DNA of 64,000 bases from Burkholderiales bacterium (GTDB lineage Bacteria > Pseudomonadota > Gammaproteobacteria > Burkholderiales > SG8-39). Below are positions 14,983 through 22,886 of the stretch, one piece after another. The stretch lies in contig JADGRQ010000014.1 in NCBI GenBank assembly GCA_017880775.1, forward strand, positions 24,217-88,216, read 5' to 3'. A model generated the notes under the pieces. It was not told where the DNA came from. It saw nothing but the letters and a program-made list of their open reading frames with translations, and searched no databases. The position numbers and the translations under genes were made by a program. Within the stretch, counting starts at the first letter, position 1, and the number at the start of each line of letters is the position of its first letter.

Positions 14983-15957
14983 ATGACGAAAGCGAACACT
15001 GAAAGAGGAGTACGGATCGGGCCGATGGCGGACGCCGGCCGGCGCTCGGTTTTACGCGGGATGCTGGCCCTCGGCGGCGCGCTCGCCGTGGGCGGGTGCG
15101 GCACGGCGTCGCAGCTGGGCGTGGGCACCGGCGGGAGCGCGCGCCTTGCCGGAGGGCGTTTTTCCGTCCGCTGGCTGGGCGGTGGCGTGGTGGAACTCGC
15201 AACGCCGGATTACAAGCAGATCGCCTACGGCGATGCATGGATCTGGAACAACGCCGGCTGGACGCGGTTCAACGTGCAGAAGCCGCCGGAATACGCCTCC
15301 AAGGAGGGTTTTGCGAAGTACGTCGCCGGCAAGAAGCCGGAGGCGGTCTTCGTTCTGCTCACGCACGACCACGGCGACCACATCGGCGACTACTTCGAGA
15401 TGCTGAAGGTGCTGGTCGACGCCGGCGTGCCGGTGATGACGGCGGGCCAGAGCGACCTCATGCGCAAGGGCCTCGTCCCCGATTTCAAGAAGGCCGGCCT
15501 CGATCCCGCCAAGATCGTGGTCAACGGCGGCGCGGGCATGAACTTCGGCGGCGCCGCCGGGCACGGCGCAATGTCGGTGGGGCTGGTGCCCGCGGTCCAC
15601 TCGAACCTCGCCGGCTTTCCGGCCGCCGGGTTCATGCTGGACATCGGCGGCGCGCGCGTCTACATCAGCGGCGACACCGACCTCTATGGAGACATGAAGA
15701 TGATCGGCGAGCGCTACCAGCCGAACGTCGCGATCATATGCGCGGGCAACGGCCCCTTCACGATGGGACCGGAGCAAGCCGCCCGCGCATGCCAGTGGCT
15801 CGGGGTGCAGCACGCGATTCCGGTGCATTACGCGCACAACCCGCTCGTACGAGGCGTCGAGGCGGGCGAGCAGTTCCGCAGCGCTCTGGCGCAGATCGCG
15901 CCGGGCGTGCAGGTGACGGTGATGAAACCGGGCGATACGCAGATGATCTCGGTCTGA
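14983..15957 (+). CDS. Exported MBL-fold metal-dependent hydrolase (UlaG-like)
   Basis: A 324-residue metallo-beta-lactamase-fold protein. The ATG follows a GGAGGGGG ribosome site. Near residue 20 there is a twin-arginine element RRSVLRG, then a hydrophobic stretch ending in the lipobox-like VGGC, so it is probably a Tat-exported lipoprotein. Metal ligands are in THDHGDHIGD (HxHxDH), a histidine in VPAVHSN, the aspartate in YISGDTDLYGD, and VHYAHNP near the C-terminus. The fold resembles UlaG/L-ascorbate-6-phosphate lactonase relatives; the substrate is unknown. It stands alone between divergent or unrelated genes. Confidence 0.85.
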   Translation: MTKANTERGVRIGPMADAGRRSVLRGMLALGGALAVGGCGTASQLGVGTGGSARLAGGRFSVRWLGGGVVELATPDYKQIAYGDAWIWNNAGWTRFNVQKPPEYASKEGFAKYVAGKKPEAVFVLLTHDHGDHIGDYFEMLKVLVDAGVPVMTAGQSDLMRKGLVPDFKKAGLDPAKIVVNGGAGMNFGGAAGHGAMSVGLVPAVHSNLAGFPAAGFMLDIGGARVYISGDTDLYGDMKMIGERYQPNVAIICAGNGPFTMGPEQAARACQWLGVQHAIPVHYAHNPLVRGVEAGEQFRSALAQIAPGVQVTVMKPGDTQMISV

Positions 15958-16029
15958 CGCTTCGGCCCGCCGCCGCGATCCCGCACGCGCCCCTCGGCTT
16001 GCGCATCCAAGCCGAAAGCCGCGTGGCTC

Positions 16030-16052
16030 TAAGGTCGCAAAATGCGACCTTA
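16030..16052. repeat. Perfect palindrome, core GGTCGCA-N3-TGCGACC
   Basis: Ten-base arms (TAAGGTCGCA / TGCGACCTTA) around an AAA centre. It shares its core with the larger palindrome at 16969-16995 and lies just upstream of a putative ORF6N gene remnant. It is a likely operator or a recombination-associated repeat rather than a terminator, as no T-run follows. Confidence 0.7.
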
Positions 16053-16065
16053 AAGCGCGGCCAGC

Positions 16066-16215
16066 ACGTGAAGTATCCGCCTTACGGAGATCGACGGCAC
16101 GTTGCTCCGGCACGACACCGCATTGCGCGATATCTATCGCAAGCTGCTGCCGCTGCTGCAACCTCCGCCGGATCCGCCGAAGCGCCGGATCGGCTTCCAT
16201 ACTGGCGACGAGTGA
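16066..16215 (+). pseudogene. Probable ORF6N-domain protein remnant
   Basis: Two short pieces suggest the family. KYPPY (around 16069-16086) resembles the R-Y-P-P-Y-A-F-T-E segment of the ORF6N DNA-binding domain. In another frame, DGTLLRHDTALRDIYRKL followed by PPPDPPKRRIGFHTGDE and a stop at 16213-16215 resembles the coiled coil and the conserved R-R-x-I-G-F tail of these proteins. Everything between is deleted. The remaining 83 bases to the next gene hold nothing recognised. Identification rests on remembered family features, so it is tentative. Confidence 0.45.
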
Positions 16216-16298
16216 GGTAAATTCGCCCGCTGGTTCAGACGATTTCACCGGAAAGGAGCGCGCCCCATGACGTAGTTGTCCTTCACAGGAGACACGTC

Positions 16299-16616
16299 AT
16301 GTCACGTACGTATCGCCGTCGCGGCGAGCGCCACGAGTATCGCTGGGTGCTGCGCGACCGGAGCGACGCCACGCACTGGTGGGCGCACGCGCTGCTCGAT
16401 CGTCATTCGCGCGAGGGCCGTCGCGCAATCGCTCGCTTTCACTCGGACGCCGAAATCACCATCCGGAGCAGTGCGCCGCGCTGGTACCGTCGGGAGTTCG
16501 ACCACCGATTACGCACCATGAATGATCGCCAGCTTCGCCGCTGGCTCGTCGACCCTGCTTATGACCCGGTCATGCAGATCCGGCACCGCCACGATGCCAA
16601 CTGGAGCTGGTGGTGA
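16299..16616 (+). CDS. Small basic protein of unknown function
   Basis: A 105-residue, Arg/His/Trp-rich protein (MSRTYRRRGERHEYRW opening, DANWSWW end) preceded by a good AGGAGA ribosome site. No signal peptide, membrane helix or known domain. The composition suggests nucleic-acid binding, and small proteins of this style occur on mobile elements, but I cannot name a family. It sits between an ORF6N remnant and a broken mepA, that is, inside a decayed stretch of mixed origin. Function not assigned. Confidence 0.55.
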   Translation: MSRTYRRRGERHEYRWVLRDRSDATHWWAHALLDRHSREGRRAIARFHSDAEITIRSSAPRWYRREFDHRLRTMNDRQLRRWLVDPAYDPVMQIRHRHDANWSWW

Positions 16617-16619
16617 TAT

Positions 16620-16917
16620 GCGTTGAAAGACGGGCATGGCGCGCGCGCGAGAGGCGCATGGCCTGCCAGCCCGGCCCCTCGGACGCAAGCTGCATCGCGC
16701 CCGCGACGCGACCCTTGCCGTAGGCGCCGACGGCCTCTGCGGGAAGCTGCGCAGGATTTGCCGGGATCGAAAACAATCTTCGCGCCGCGTCCTACGGCAG
16801 GTTGCGCAAGGTCTCGGCGCGGAGTTGCGCTTCCTCGGCGGCGGCCTCTTCGCCACGAGCAGGCTGCACGGAGACGAGGAGGACAGACAAGCCGAGCGCG
16901 TTCGTCCCGTGGTCCAT
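16620..16917 (-). pseudogene. Broken penicillin-insensitive murein endopeptidase (MepA) N-terminus
   Basis: From the ATG at 16917 the frame has a signal-peptide-like start, then an in-frame TAG at 16792-16794, and continues as LFSIPANPAQLPAEAVGAYG, then GRVAGAMQL and GPGWQAMRLSR. This matches the start of the MepA domain (A-I-G-x-Y-x-K-G-C-L-A-G, GPGWQVMRLSRNRxWGHP). It breaks off exactly where the metal-site region should begin, so about two thirds of the protein is missing. The stop plus truncation make it a clear pseudogene. Confidence 0.7.
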
Positions 16918-16968
16918 TTCTGAAATCTTCGCACTTCGCGGGGGGGCTGAACGGAAGGGCGAAATATT

Positions 16969-16995
16969 GAACTGGTCGCATATTGCGACCAGTTC
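16969..16995. repeat. Perfect 12-bp-arm palindrome, core GGTCGCA-N3-TGCGACC
   Basis: Arms GAACTGGTCGCA and TGCGACCAGTTC around TAT. It lies 24 bp beyond the stop of the DUF5615 toxin gene and shares the core of the palindrome at 16030-16052. It could fold as a hairpin, but no T-run follows on either strand, so an operator or mobile-repeat role is as likely as termination. Confidence 0.75.
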
Positions 16996-17019
16996 CGCGA
17001 GCCGCCGTCGCCGGGCGCG

Positions 17020-17382
17020 CTAGGTGGTGCCGCGCGTCTTGCGGATTCGAAGCAGACCCGGGGAAAGTACCGAGAACGCCTCGGGAAGCTCGCCCGCGCG
17101 CCCGGAAACTGCCTCGACTACCAGCCGCGCCTTCAACGAGACCGAAAGCCCGGCCAAACGGATCAGCATTACGCCTTCGCTCGCCTTGCCGAGGCGATAC
17201 ACGAGTTCGCCGAAATCCTTGTCGCTCGTCAGGAGCAGCCGGCCCTCGGCGGCGGCTTTCCCAAGAACTTCATCGTCCGCGGCCGCAGGGTCGGTTTCCG
17301 CCGCGTACGCGACGTCGAAACCGGCGGCGCGCAGGGCTTCGACGATCTGCCGATCAACCCCCTCGTCCGCGTACAGATTCAA
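17020..17382 (-). CDS. DUF5615 PIN-like toxin
   Basis: A 120-residue PIN-like protein of the DUF5615 family, the toxin of a two-gene module. The acidic residues of the pocket are seen in YADEGVD (D6, E7), in AAADDEVL and in LLTSDKDFGELV. Its ATG overlaps the TGA of the DUF433 gene by 4 bp, the usual coupling in this TA type. It is likely an RNase held inactive by DUF433; the target is unknown. The end (GLLRIRK) is typical of the family. Confidence 0.85.
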   Translation of the reverse strand: MNLYADEGVDRQIVEALRAAGFDVAYAAETDPAAADDEVLGKAAAEGRLLLTSDKDFGELVYRLGKASEGVMLIRLAGLSVSLKARLVVEAVSGRAGELPEAFSVLSPGLLRIRKTRGTT

Positions 17383-17615
17383 GCGGCCGTGGGTACCAGC
17401 GGATAGACGTGATCGCCCTTGAGAGCATGCGCAGCGAAATCGAGCGCGGCGAGGATGTGATCGCGGTTGAGCCTGGGATGCGCCGCGACGATCTGCTCGA
17501 TCGTTTCGCCAGCCGCAAGCTTTTCCAGAATCAGCTCGACCGTGATCCGGGTGCCGGCGATCACCGGCTTGCCCATCATGACTTCCGGCCTGATTTCAAT
17601 CAGTCGTTGGTTCAT
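17379..17615 (-). CDS. DUF433 antitoxin
   Basis: A 78-residue DUF433 protein (VapB45-like winged-helix fold). The signature GKPVIAGTRITVELILEKLA and the helix-turn-helix-like ETIEQIVAAHPRLNRDHI are complete. It pairs with the DUF5615 gene that overlaps it by 4 bp and should bind both the toxin and its own promoter. The GGAGG ribosome site is 6 bases before the ATG. A palindrome and a -10-like element lie just upstream. Confidence 0.88.
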   Translation of the reverse strand: MNQRLIEIRPEVMMGKPVIAGTRITVELILEKLAAGETIEQIVAAHPRLNRDHILAALDFAAHALKGDHVYPLVPTAA

Positions 17616-17631
17616 TTGCGCCTCCGCGACG

Positions 17632-17661
17632 AGTATATCTCAGCGCGCCCGGAATCGATTC
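17632..17661 (-). promoter_or_regulatory. Putative promoter/operator of the DUF433-DUF5615 pair
   Basis: On the minus strand a TATACT -10-like hexamer occupies 17637-17632. Where the -35 would lie there is a perfect 10-bp palindrome GAATCGATTC (17652-17661). This fits an autoregulated TA promoter, with the palindrome as operator. No good -35 hexamer is visible. Confidence 0.35.
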
Positions 17662-17699
17662 GAGGTCCACATCCAGATGCCGCGGCCCGACACGAACGA

Positions 17700-18587
17700 C
17701 TACCCGTCTCCCAACGCCCGCACCGCCTCCACCACCGCCATCGGCGCCTCGCGCGGCAGGAAATGCCCCGCCACCGGCACCACCTTGCGCTCGTAGCGCG
17801 CGCCGAAGTGGCGCGCCGCGTTCTCCGATTGCTCAGGCGGCCCCACGCCGTCGCACGCGCCGTGCAGGACGATGGCCGGAACGGCGATCGCCGGCTGGGC
17901 GGCCAGCCGGCGCTCAAGCTCGTCGTACGCCGGATCGCCCGGTGCGCCGGCGTAGCGGTGGCGATACGACTGGATCGTGACGTCTACGAAGTCGGGATTG
18001 TCGAAGCTCGCGGCGGTCGCTTCGAACTCCGTATCGTCGAAAGCCCAGTTGGGCGACCACTGCCGCCACAGCAGGCGCGCGATGTCGCGCCGGTTCTGCG
18101 CCAGGCCCGCGCGGCCGCGCTCGGTGTGGAAGTACCACTGGTACCAGTAGCGGTGCTCCTGCGCCGCGGGCGCCGGGCGCGCGGCGCGCGCGATGTCCTG
18201 GATGTTGTAGCCGTTGATGGTGACCAGGCCCCGCACGCGTTCCGGCCACAGAGCCGCCGCGACGCAGGCGGCCCGGCCACCCCAGTCGTAGCCCGCCAGC
18301 AGCGCCTCGCGCACGCCGAGCGCATCGAGGAAATCGCGCAGGTCCGCGCCGAGCGCCGCCTGCTGGCCCGAACGCGGCGTCTGCGGGTCGAGGAAGCGCG
18401 TCGGCCCGAAGCCGCGCAGCCACGGCACGAGCACCCGGTAGCCGGCGGCAGCGAGCGAGGGTGCTGCGCCGTCCCAGTCGTGCACGTCGGAAGGCCACCC
18501 GTGCAACAACACCACGGCGGGCCCGTCGCCGGGCCCGTACTCAAGGTAGGCGATGTCGAGGGTGGGCGTGCGGATGTTGCGCGGCAA
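17700..18587 (-). CDS. Alpha/beta hydrolase (epoxide hydrolase / dehalogenase type)
   Basis: A 295-residue alpha/beta hydrolase. The oxyanion element is LLHGWPS (about residue 29), the nucleophile elbow GYDWGG has aspartate rather than serine (about residue 104), the acid is probably in LHGACDGV, and the histidine is in VAGHFLPREAP. An aspartate nucleophile points to epoxide hydrolase, haloalkane or fluoroacetate dehalogenase chemistry rather than an esterase. The cap domain has two Trp/Tyr-rich helices (YWYQWYF, LLWRQWSPNW). Cytoplasmic, monocistronic; the substrate is not predictable. Confidence 0.85.
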   Translation of the reverse strand: MPRNIRTPTLDIAYLEYGPGDGPAVVLLHGWPSDVHDWDGAAPSLAAAGYRVLVPWLRGFGPTRFLDPQTPRSGQQAALGADLRDFLDALGVREALLAGYDWGGRAACVAAALWPERVRGLVTINGYNIQDIARAARPAPAAQEHRYWYQWYFHTERGRAGLAQNRRDIARLLWRQWSPNWAFDDTEFEATAASFDNPDFVDVTIQSYRHRYAGAPGDPAYDELERRLAAQPAIAVPAIVLHGACDGVGPPEQSENAARHFGARYERKVVPVAGHFLPREAPMAVVEAVRALGDG

Positions 18588-18766
18588 GGATTCCTCGGTG
18601 CGTCGGTGCGGGAAGGAGCCCCGATTCTAGCCACGCTCGCACCGCAGGTCTCCGTCGCAAGCCGCTGCACTCAAGCGCAGCGAGTCAACGAAGCTTGCGC
18701 CTTCGCGTTTCACTGACGTGTCCTCCTACCGCGAATGCTAGACTTGCCGTGTTCCAGTCAAGGCAA

Positions 18767-19030
18767 ATGACCACATCATTCGCACTCACCCCGGCGCAGC
18801 AGCGCCGCCTGGAGAAGCTCTCCAGGGACGCCGACCGTTCGGCTGGCGAAACCCTCCGCTTCGTTCTAAGGGACGGGTTTGAGTTCTGCGAATGGGAAGT
18901 GCGCGAAAGTCGCGCGGCGGATGGGGAGACGAAGAGGCGCGGATCGGTGCCCGACGGTGAGGCGCAGCGACGGGTCCGGCAGTTGATCGACTCCGCCCAT
19001 GGCCGCCGGCGCTCTCGCAAGGCGGCTTGA
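18767..19030 (+). CDS. Antitoxin of a ParDE-like pair
   Basis: An 87-residue protein. The N-terminus (FALTPAQQRRLEKLSRDADR) has the strand-helix-helix look of CopG/ParD-like antitoxins, and a Lys/Arg-rich tail follows. Its 3' end overlaps the ParE-like gene by 32 bp, which supports the pairing. The frame is open further upstream, but the ATG at 18767, with AAGG just before it, gives the expected length. Assignment rests more on context than on strong motifs. Confidence 0.65.
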   Translation: MTTSFALTPAQQRRLEKLSRDADRSAGETLRFVLRDGFEFCEWEVRESRAADGETKRRGSVPDGEAQRRVRQLIDSAHGRRRSRKAA

Positions 19031-19295
19031 GTGGTCGCCGGGCGCGCTTGACGCCTACCTGGGCACCGTCGCATTGATCGCGGCGGAAGACCCGGTCACG
19101 GCCCGGCAGTTCGTTGAACGGGTGCAACAGTCTCTCTCTGCAATCCTCGCTCATCCATTCATCGGTACGCCGGCGACCCGGCGCGGCGAACGGCGACATC
19201 CGGTGCCCGGGACGGGACATGTGATCAACTACCGCGTGAAGCGCAGTTCGGTCCGCATCCAGCTCTGGTATCGCGCGCGGCAGCACATTAGTTAA
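18999..19295 (+). CDS. ParE/RelE-family toxin
   Basis: A 98-residue RelE/ParE-superfamily protein: helix-forming LEWSPGALDAYLGTVALIA and the pair of helices TARQFVERVQQSLSAILAHP, then GTPATRRGERRHPVPGTGHV and the final strands YRVKRSSVRIQLWYRARQ with the conserved R near the end. ParE toxins block gyrase; RelE toxins cut mRNA on the ribosome. The ParE-type length and the P-G-T-x-H-V-I-x-Y core favour ParE. Translation may start at 18999 or at a later TTG at 19025. Confidence 0.82.
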   Translation: MAAGALARRLEWSPGALDAYLGTVALIAAEDPVTARQFVERVQQSLSAILAHPFIGTPATRRGERRHPVPGTGHVINYRVKRSSVRIQLWYRARQHIS

Positions 19296-19412
19296 CGCCA
19301 CGTTCCGCGCTGTCGAGTCCACAACCCAAGCGCGAACCACCTACGCTACCGGTTCGATGACGCGCGAGCGTGCGTTACCATCGCCGCGAGACACGCGCTT
19401 TGCGGAGGCCGG

Positions 19413-20543
19413 ATGATTCCCAGCGAAGAACAGCGTCATATCCGCGATGCCGCGCGCGCGTTCGCGCAGAAGGAGATCGTGCCGCACGCGGCGCAATGGG
19501 ACCGCGACTGCACGGTGCCGGTCGAAGTGCTGCGCGCCATGGGCCCGCTCGGGCTGATGGGCATGTGCGTCGCCCCGGAATGGGGCGGCGCGGGCGCCGA
19601 TTTCGTCTCGTATGCGCTCGCGACAGAGGAGATCGCCGCCGGCGACTGCGGCCTGTGCAACATGATGTGCGTCAACAACTCGCCCAACTGCGCGATGCTG
19701 GAGGAACACGGCACCGGCGCGCAGAAGGAGCGCTTCCTGCGGCCGCTCGCCTCGGGGCGGCAATCGAGCGCGTTCCTGCTCACGGAACCTCAGGCGGGCT
19801 CGGATGCGTCGGCGCTCACCACTCGCGCCGTGAAAAAGGGCGATCGCTACGTCATCCACGGCACCAAGCAGTTCATCACCGCAGGTAGAAGCGCGGACCT
19901 CGCCTTCATCGTCGCGGTGACCGACCCGTCCGCCGGAAAGCGCGGCATGTCGATGTTCGTGACGCCGACCGGCGTCGCCGGCTATCGCGTCGCGCGCGAG
20001 GAGTCGAAGCTCGGGCACCGGGCCGCCGATACCTGCCAGATCGCGCTCGAGGGCCTCGAAGTCCCCGAGGAAAACATGATCGGCATGCCGGGCGCTGGCT
20101 ATCGCATCGCGCTCGCCTACCTGGAGAACGGCCGCATCGGCGTCGCCGCCCAGGCGGTAGGCGTGGCGCGTGCCGCATTCGAGGCGGCGCTGCGCTACGC
20201 CCGGGTGCGCGAAGCGTTCGGCAAGCCGATCATCGATCACCAGGGCGTCGCGTTCCGCCTCGCGGACATGGCAACCAAGCTCGAGGCGGCGCGCCAACTG
20301 ACGCTGCACGCCGCGGCGCTGAAGGACGCGGGCCGGCCCTGCCTGCAGGAGGCGTCGATGGCGAAGGTTTTCGCATCCGATGCAGCCGAGCGCATCTGCT
20401 CGGATGCGATCCAGGTCCACGGCGGTTACGGCTACCTCAACGACTTTCCCGTCGAGAAGTACTGGAGGGACGTGCGCGTGCTCTCGATCTACGAGGGCAC
20501 GAACGATATCCAGCGGATGGTGATCGGACGCATGCTCGCGTGA
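19413..20543 (+). CDS. Acyl-CoA dehydrogenase
   Basis: A 376-residue flavoprotein of the acyl-CoA dehydrogenase family. Visible elements are the FAD/substrate-side AFLLTEPQAGSDASAL, the KQFITAGRSAD strand, IQVHGGYGYLNDFPVEKYWRDV, and the catalytic glutamate in SIYEGTNDIQRMV. The full family length is present. It oxidises an acyl-CoA to the 2,3-enoyl-CoA, passing electrons to ETF. The following MFS transporter overlaps its stop by 4 bp, suggesting co-expression of import and oxidation of a small acid; that is inference. Confidence 0.92.
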   Translation: MIPSEEQRHIRDAARAFAQKEIVPHAAQWDRDCTVPVEVLRAMGPLGLMGMCVAPEWGGAGADFVSYALATEEIAAGDCGLCNMMCVNNSPNCAMLEEHGTGAQKERFLRPLASGRQSSAFLLTEPQAGSDASALTTRAVKKGDRYVIHGTKQFITAGRSADLAFIVAVTDPSAGKRGMSMFVTPTGVAGYRVAREESKLGHRAADTCQIALEGLEVPEENMIGMPGAGYRIALAYLENGRIGVAAQAVGVARAAFEAALRYARVREAFGKPIIDHQGVAFRLADMATKLEAARQLTLHAAALKDAGRPCLQEASMAKVFASDAAERICSDAIQVHGGYGYLNDFPVEKYWRDVRVLSIYEGTNDIQRMVIGRMLA

Positions 20544-21751
20544 ACCCCGCTACCGGCCTGTTCCTCACCGTCACCCTGCCGCTTGCCGCGCTGAACGCGA
20601 TCAACCAGGCCTCGCGCACGGTGATGGCGATCATCGGGCCCGTGCTGGCGGTGGAGTTTTCGCTGTCGGCGAGCGAGCTGGGCCTCCTCGCTGCGTGCAT
20701 GTTCGCGTCGTATGCGGTCGCGCAACTGCCGGTCGGCATCGCGCTCGATATGCTCGGACCGCGCCGCGTGCAGGCCGCCTTCAGCCTGGTGGCCGCCGCC
20801 GGCTTCACCGTGTTCGCGCTTTCAGACGGCCTGCCAGGCTTCGCGCTCGCGCGCGTGATCCTGGGCGTCGGCGTCTCGGCGGGGCTGATCGCGATCCTCA
20901 AGGCCAACACGCAGTGGTTCGCGCCCGCTCAGGTGGCGGGCATGACCGGGATTGCGATGGCGGTGGGCGCGATGGGCAGCGTGCTCACCACCGCGCCGGT
21001 CGAGGCGGCGCTGCCGATGCTTGGCTGGCGCGGCGTGTTCTGGCTGCTCGCCGGCCTGTCGGTCGTGGTTGCGGTCTGGATCTTCGTTTCGGTCCGGGAC
21101 AAGCCCGCGCGCGCCGCACGCCGCGCGCTCAAGGCCGAGCTTGCGGTCATGGGGGCGATTCTCGGCTCGCGCCGGTTCTGGCGCTATGGGCCGGCCGTCG
21201 CGATGCTGTCCATCCTCAACTTCACGTACCTCGGCCTGTGGGCCGGGCCGTGGCTGCGCGACGTCGCTGGCTATGATGGCCCGGCGCGGGCGAATACGCT
21301 GCTGCTCTATACGCTCGCCATGCTGGCCGGGAGCATCACGATCGGGCAGGTCGCCAGCCGCGTCCAGGCACGCGGCTACCCGGCGATGCTGGTGCCGGCG
21401 CTGTGCATCGCCGGCTTGGTGGCCGCTGAGATCGGCCTCGCGCTGCAGCCGACCGGCGCCACGGCAGTGACGGTCCTCTGGGTGGCGTTCGCCTTCTTCG
21501 CGTCGGGCGGCCCCTCGGGCTACGTCGCCGTCGGCCAGATGTTCCCGCCCGAGCAGATGGGCCGCGTCTCCACCGCCATCAACACGCTCACACTGAGCGG
21601 GGCGTTCCTGCTGCAGTCGGCGATCGGCGCGATCCTCGACCTCTGGCCGCGCGCCGCGGCCGGCGGCTGGGATGCGCGCGGCTATTCGGCCGCGCTCGCG
21701 CTGTCGGTGGTAATGCAGGTCCTCATCGCCCTGCGCGTGACACGAAAGTGA
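20540..21751 (+). CDS. MFS transporter
   Basis: A 403-residue major facilitator with twelve predicted hydrophobic helices. The loop 2-3 element reads DMLGPRRVQ and the helix 4 region ARVILGVGVSAGLI, both typical of the superfamily; a long hydrophilic loop with RDKPARAARRALKAE separates the halves. It starts with GTG, overlapping the acyl-CoA dehydrogenase stop by 4 bp. The likely substrate is an organic anion, not determinable from sequence. Confidence 0.87.
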   Translation: MNPATGLFLTVTLPLAALNAINQASRTVMAIIGPVLAVEFSLSASELGLLAACMFASYAVAQLPVGIALDMLGPRRVQAAFSLVAAAGFTVFALSDGLPGFALARVILGVGVSAGLIAILKANTQWFAPAQVAGMTGIAMAVGAMGSVLTTAPVEAALPMLGWRGVFWLLAGLSVVVAVWIFVSVRDKPARAARRALKAELAVMGAILGSRRFWRYGPAVAMLSILNFTYLGLWAGPWLRDVAGYDGPARANTLLLYTLAMLAGSITIGQVASRVQARGYPAMLVPALCIAGLVAAEIGLALQPTGATAVTVLWVAFAFFASGGPSGYVAVGQMFPPEQMGRVSTAINTLTLSGAFLLQSAIGAILDLWPRAAAGGWDARGYSAALALSVVMQVLIALRVTRK

Positions 21752-21800
21752 GGCGCTGCTGGGGAAGAAGGCCGCGTGACCCCGCAGCAGTCCGCCCGGC

Positions 21801-22469
21801 TTACGCCGCCTGCTTCCAGTGCGGCGGATAGGTGCGCTCGCAGCCAGGTTGCGTCTCGACCCGCTTCCGCCAGCGCCCGATGGCGGGATAGCGCTTCGCG
21901 ATCGAGCCGAGATCGAGGCCGAGTGGCTGCGCTGCGGCGTTGACGCCCGCGCGTTCCACCAGCATGGTTTCGGGATACCACCAGATGTCGGCGGCCGACG
22001 GCCTGGCGCCGGCCAGCCAGTCGGCCGTCGTGAGGATCTTCTCGATGCGGGCGAGCTCGCCGTGCAGGGACTCGGCCGCGGCCTTCATCGCGTCCGCCTT
22101 CTCGTTCACGCCGCCGAAGAAGATCGGCGCAATCACCGTGAAGGCCGGCAGGTCGAAATAGTAGATGCACTCGGAAATTTCCCGCCAGATGGCGGCGGCT
22201 TCGGCCGGGGTGCGGCCGAACAGGGCGGGCTCGGGCTGTTTTCTGTCCAGGTAATTCATGATGGCGAGCGTTTCATAAAGGGTGACGTCGCCGTCCTTCA
22301 GCACCGGTACCTTGCCGCGCGGGTTCATCGCAATGAAGCCCGGCGCCTTGTGCTCGCCTTTCGAAAAATTGATCAGCTTCGAAGTGTAGGGAATCTGCTT
22401 CCATTCGAGTGTCAACAGCGCGCGCCACGCGAACGGGCTGCCGCTGCCCCAGTAAAGTTCGATTGCCAT
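21801..22469 (-). CDS. Glutathione S-transferase family protein
   Basis: A 222-residue GST with thioredoxin-like N-terminal domain (MAIELYWGSGSPFAWRALLT, NPRGKVPVLKDGDVTLYETL) and helical C-terminal domain containing ARPSAADIWWYP. The catalytic position is probably Ser in GSGSPFAW. A good AGGAGAA ribosome site precedes the ATG. The truncated HxlR regulator lies downstream of its transcription start side (22.5 kb), in the same direction; the two may once have formed a regulator-target pair. Confidence 0.86.
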   Translation of the reverse strand: MAIELYWGSGSPFAWRALLTLEWKQIPYTSKLINFSKGEHKAPGFIAMNPRGKVPVLKDGDVTLYETLAIMNYLDRKQPEPALFGRTPAEAAAIWREISECIYYFDLPAFTVIAPIFFGGVNEKADAMKAAAESLHGELARIEKILTTADWLAGARPSAADIWWYPETMLVERAGVNAAAQPLGLDLGSIAKRYPAIGRWRKRVETQPGCERTYPPHWKQAA

Positions 22470-22523
22470 GAAGTTCTCCTCTCTGTCGGTTGACCGGCCG
22501 GCACTGCGCCGGGCCGCATCACA

Positions 22524-22886
22524 CTACGCATTGCGCCGCCCCCAGTCGCGCAGCGCCTTCATCACCGGCCCAAGGCTCCTGCCCTTGTCCGTCAGGTGAT
22601 ATTCGAGCCGCGGCGGGTGCTCGCTGTAGAGCTTGCGCTCGATCAGGCCGCCGGCTTCCATGGCTTTCAGCCTTGCCGAGAGGGTGTTGGGCGCGACGCC
22701 CGTGAGGGACTCCTGGAAGTCCTGGTAGCGACGCGGGCCTTTCAGCAGCAGGTCGCGCAGGATCAGGATCGACCAGCGCTCCCCGATCATGTCGAGGGTC
22801 CTCGCGAAACGCCGCGGTGCAGGCGGCGAAGGCGGGCAAGACCCTGCCGGAGGGCTCGGTGCTGTTCGCCGAGGTCCACGCAGCAA
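22524..22886 (-). CDS. HxlR-type regulator, N-terminally truncated and fused to foreign sequence
   Basis: The frame contains nearly all of an HxlR winged helix (ARTLDMIGERWSILILRDLL, FQESLTGVAPNTLSARL, YHLTDKGRSL, ALRDWGRRNA). The native part begins at about 22805. The first ~12 residues of the family, which include the redox cysteine, are gone and replaced by 26 codons read antisense through a cytochrome P460 remnant (starting at a TTG at 22886). The DNA-binding core is whole, so a product could still bind DNA if translated, but normal expression signals are lost. Treated as a damaged gene. Confidence 0.6.
   Translation of the reverse strand: MLRGPRRTAPSPPAGSCPPSPPAPRRFARTLDMIGERWSILILRDLLLKGPRRYQDFQESLTGVAPNTLSARLKAMEAGGLIERKLYSEHPPRLEYHLTDKGRSLGPVMKALRDWGRRNA

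Noticed and set aside
16969..16995. Palindrome as an intrinsic terminator for the DUF433/DUF5615 operon
   Set aside because: No T-run follows the hairpin on the transcribed strand, and the same core occurs at 16030 in a different context. It is kept as a repeat.
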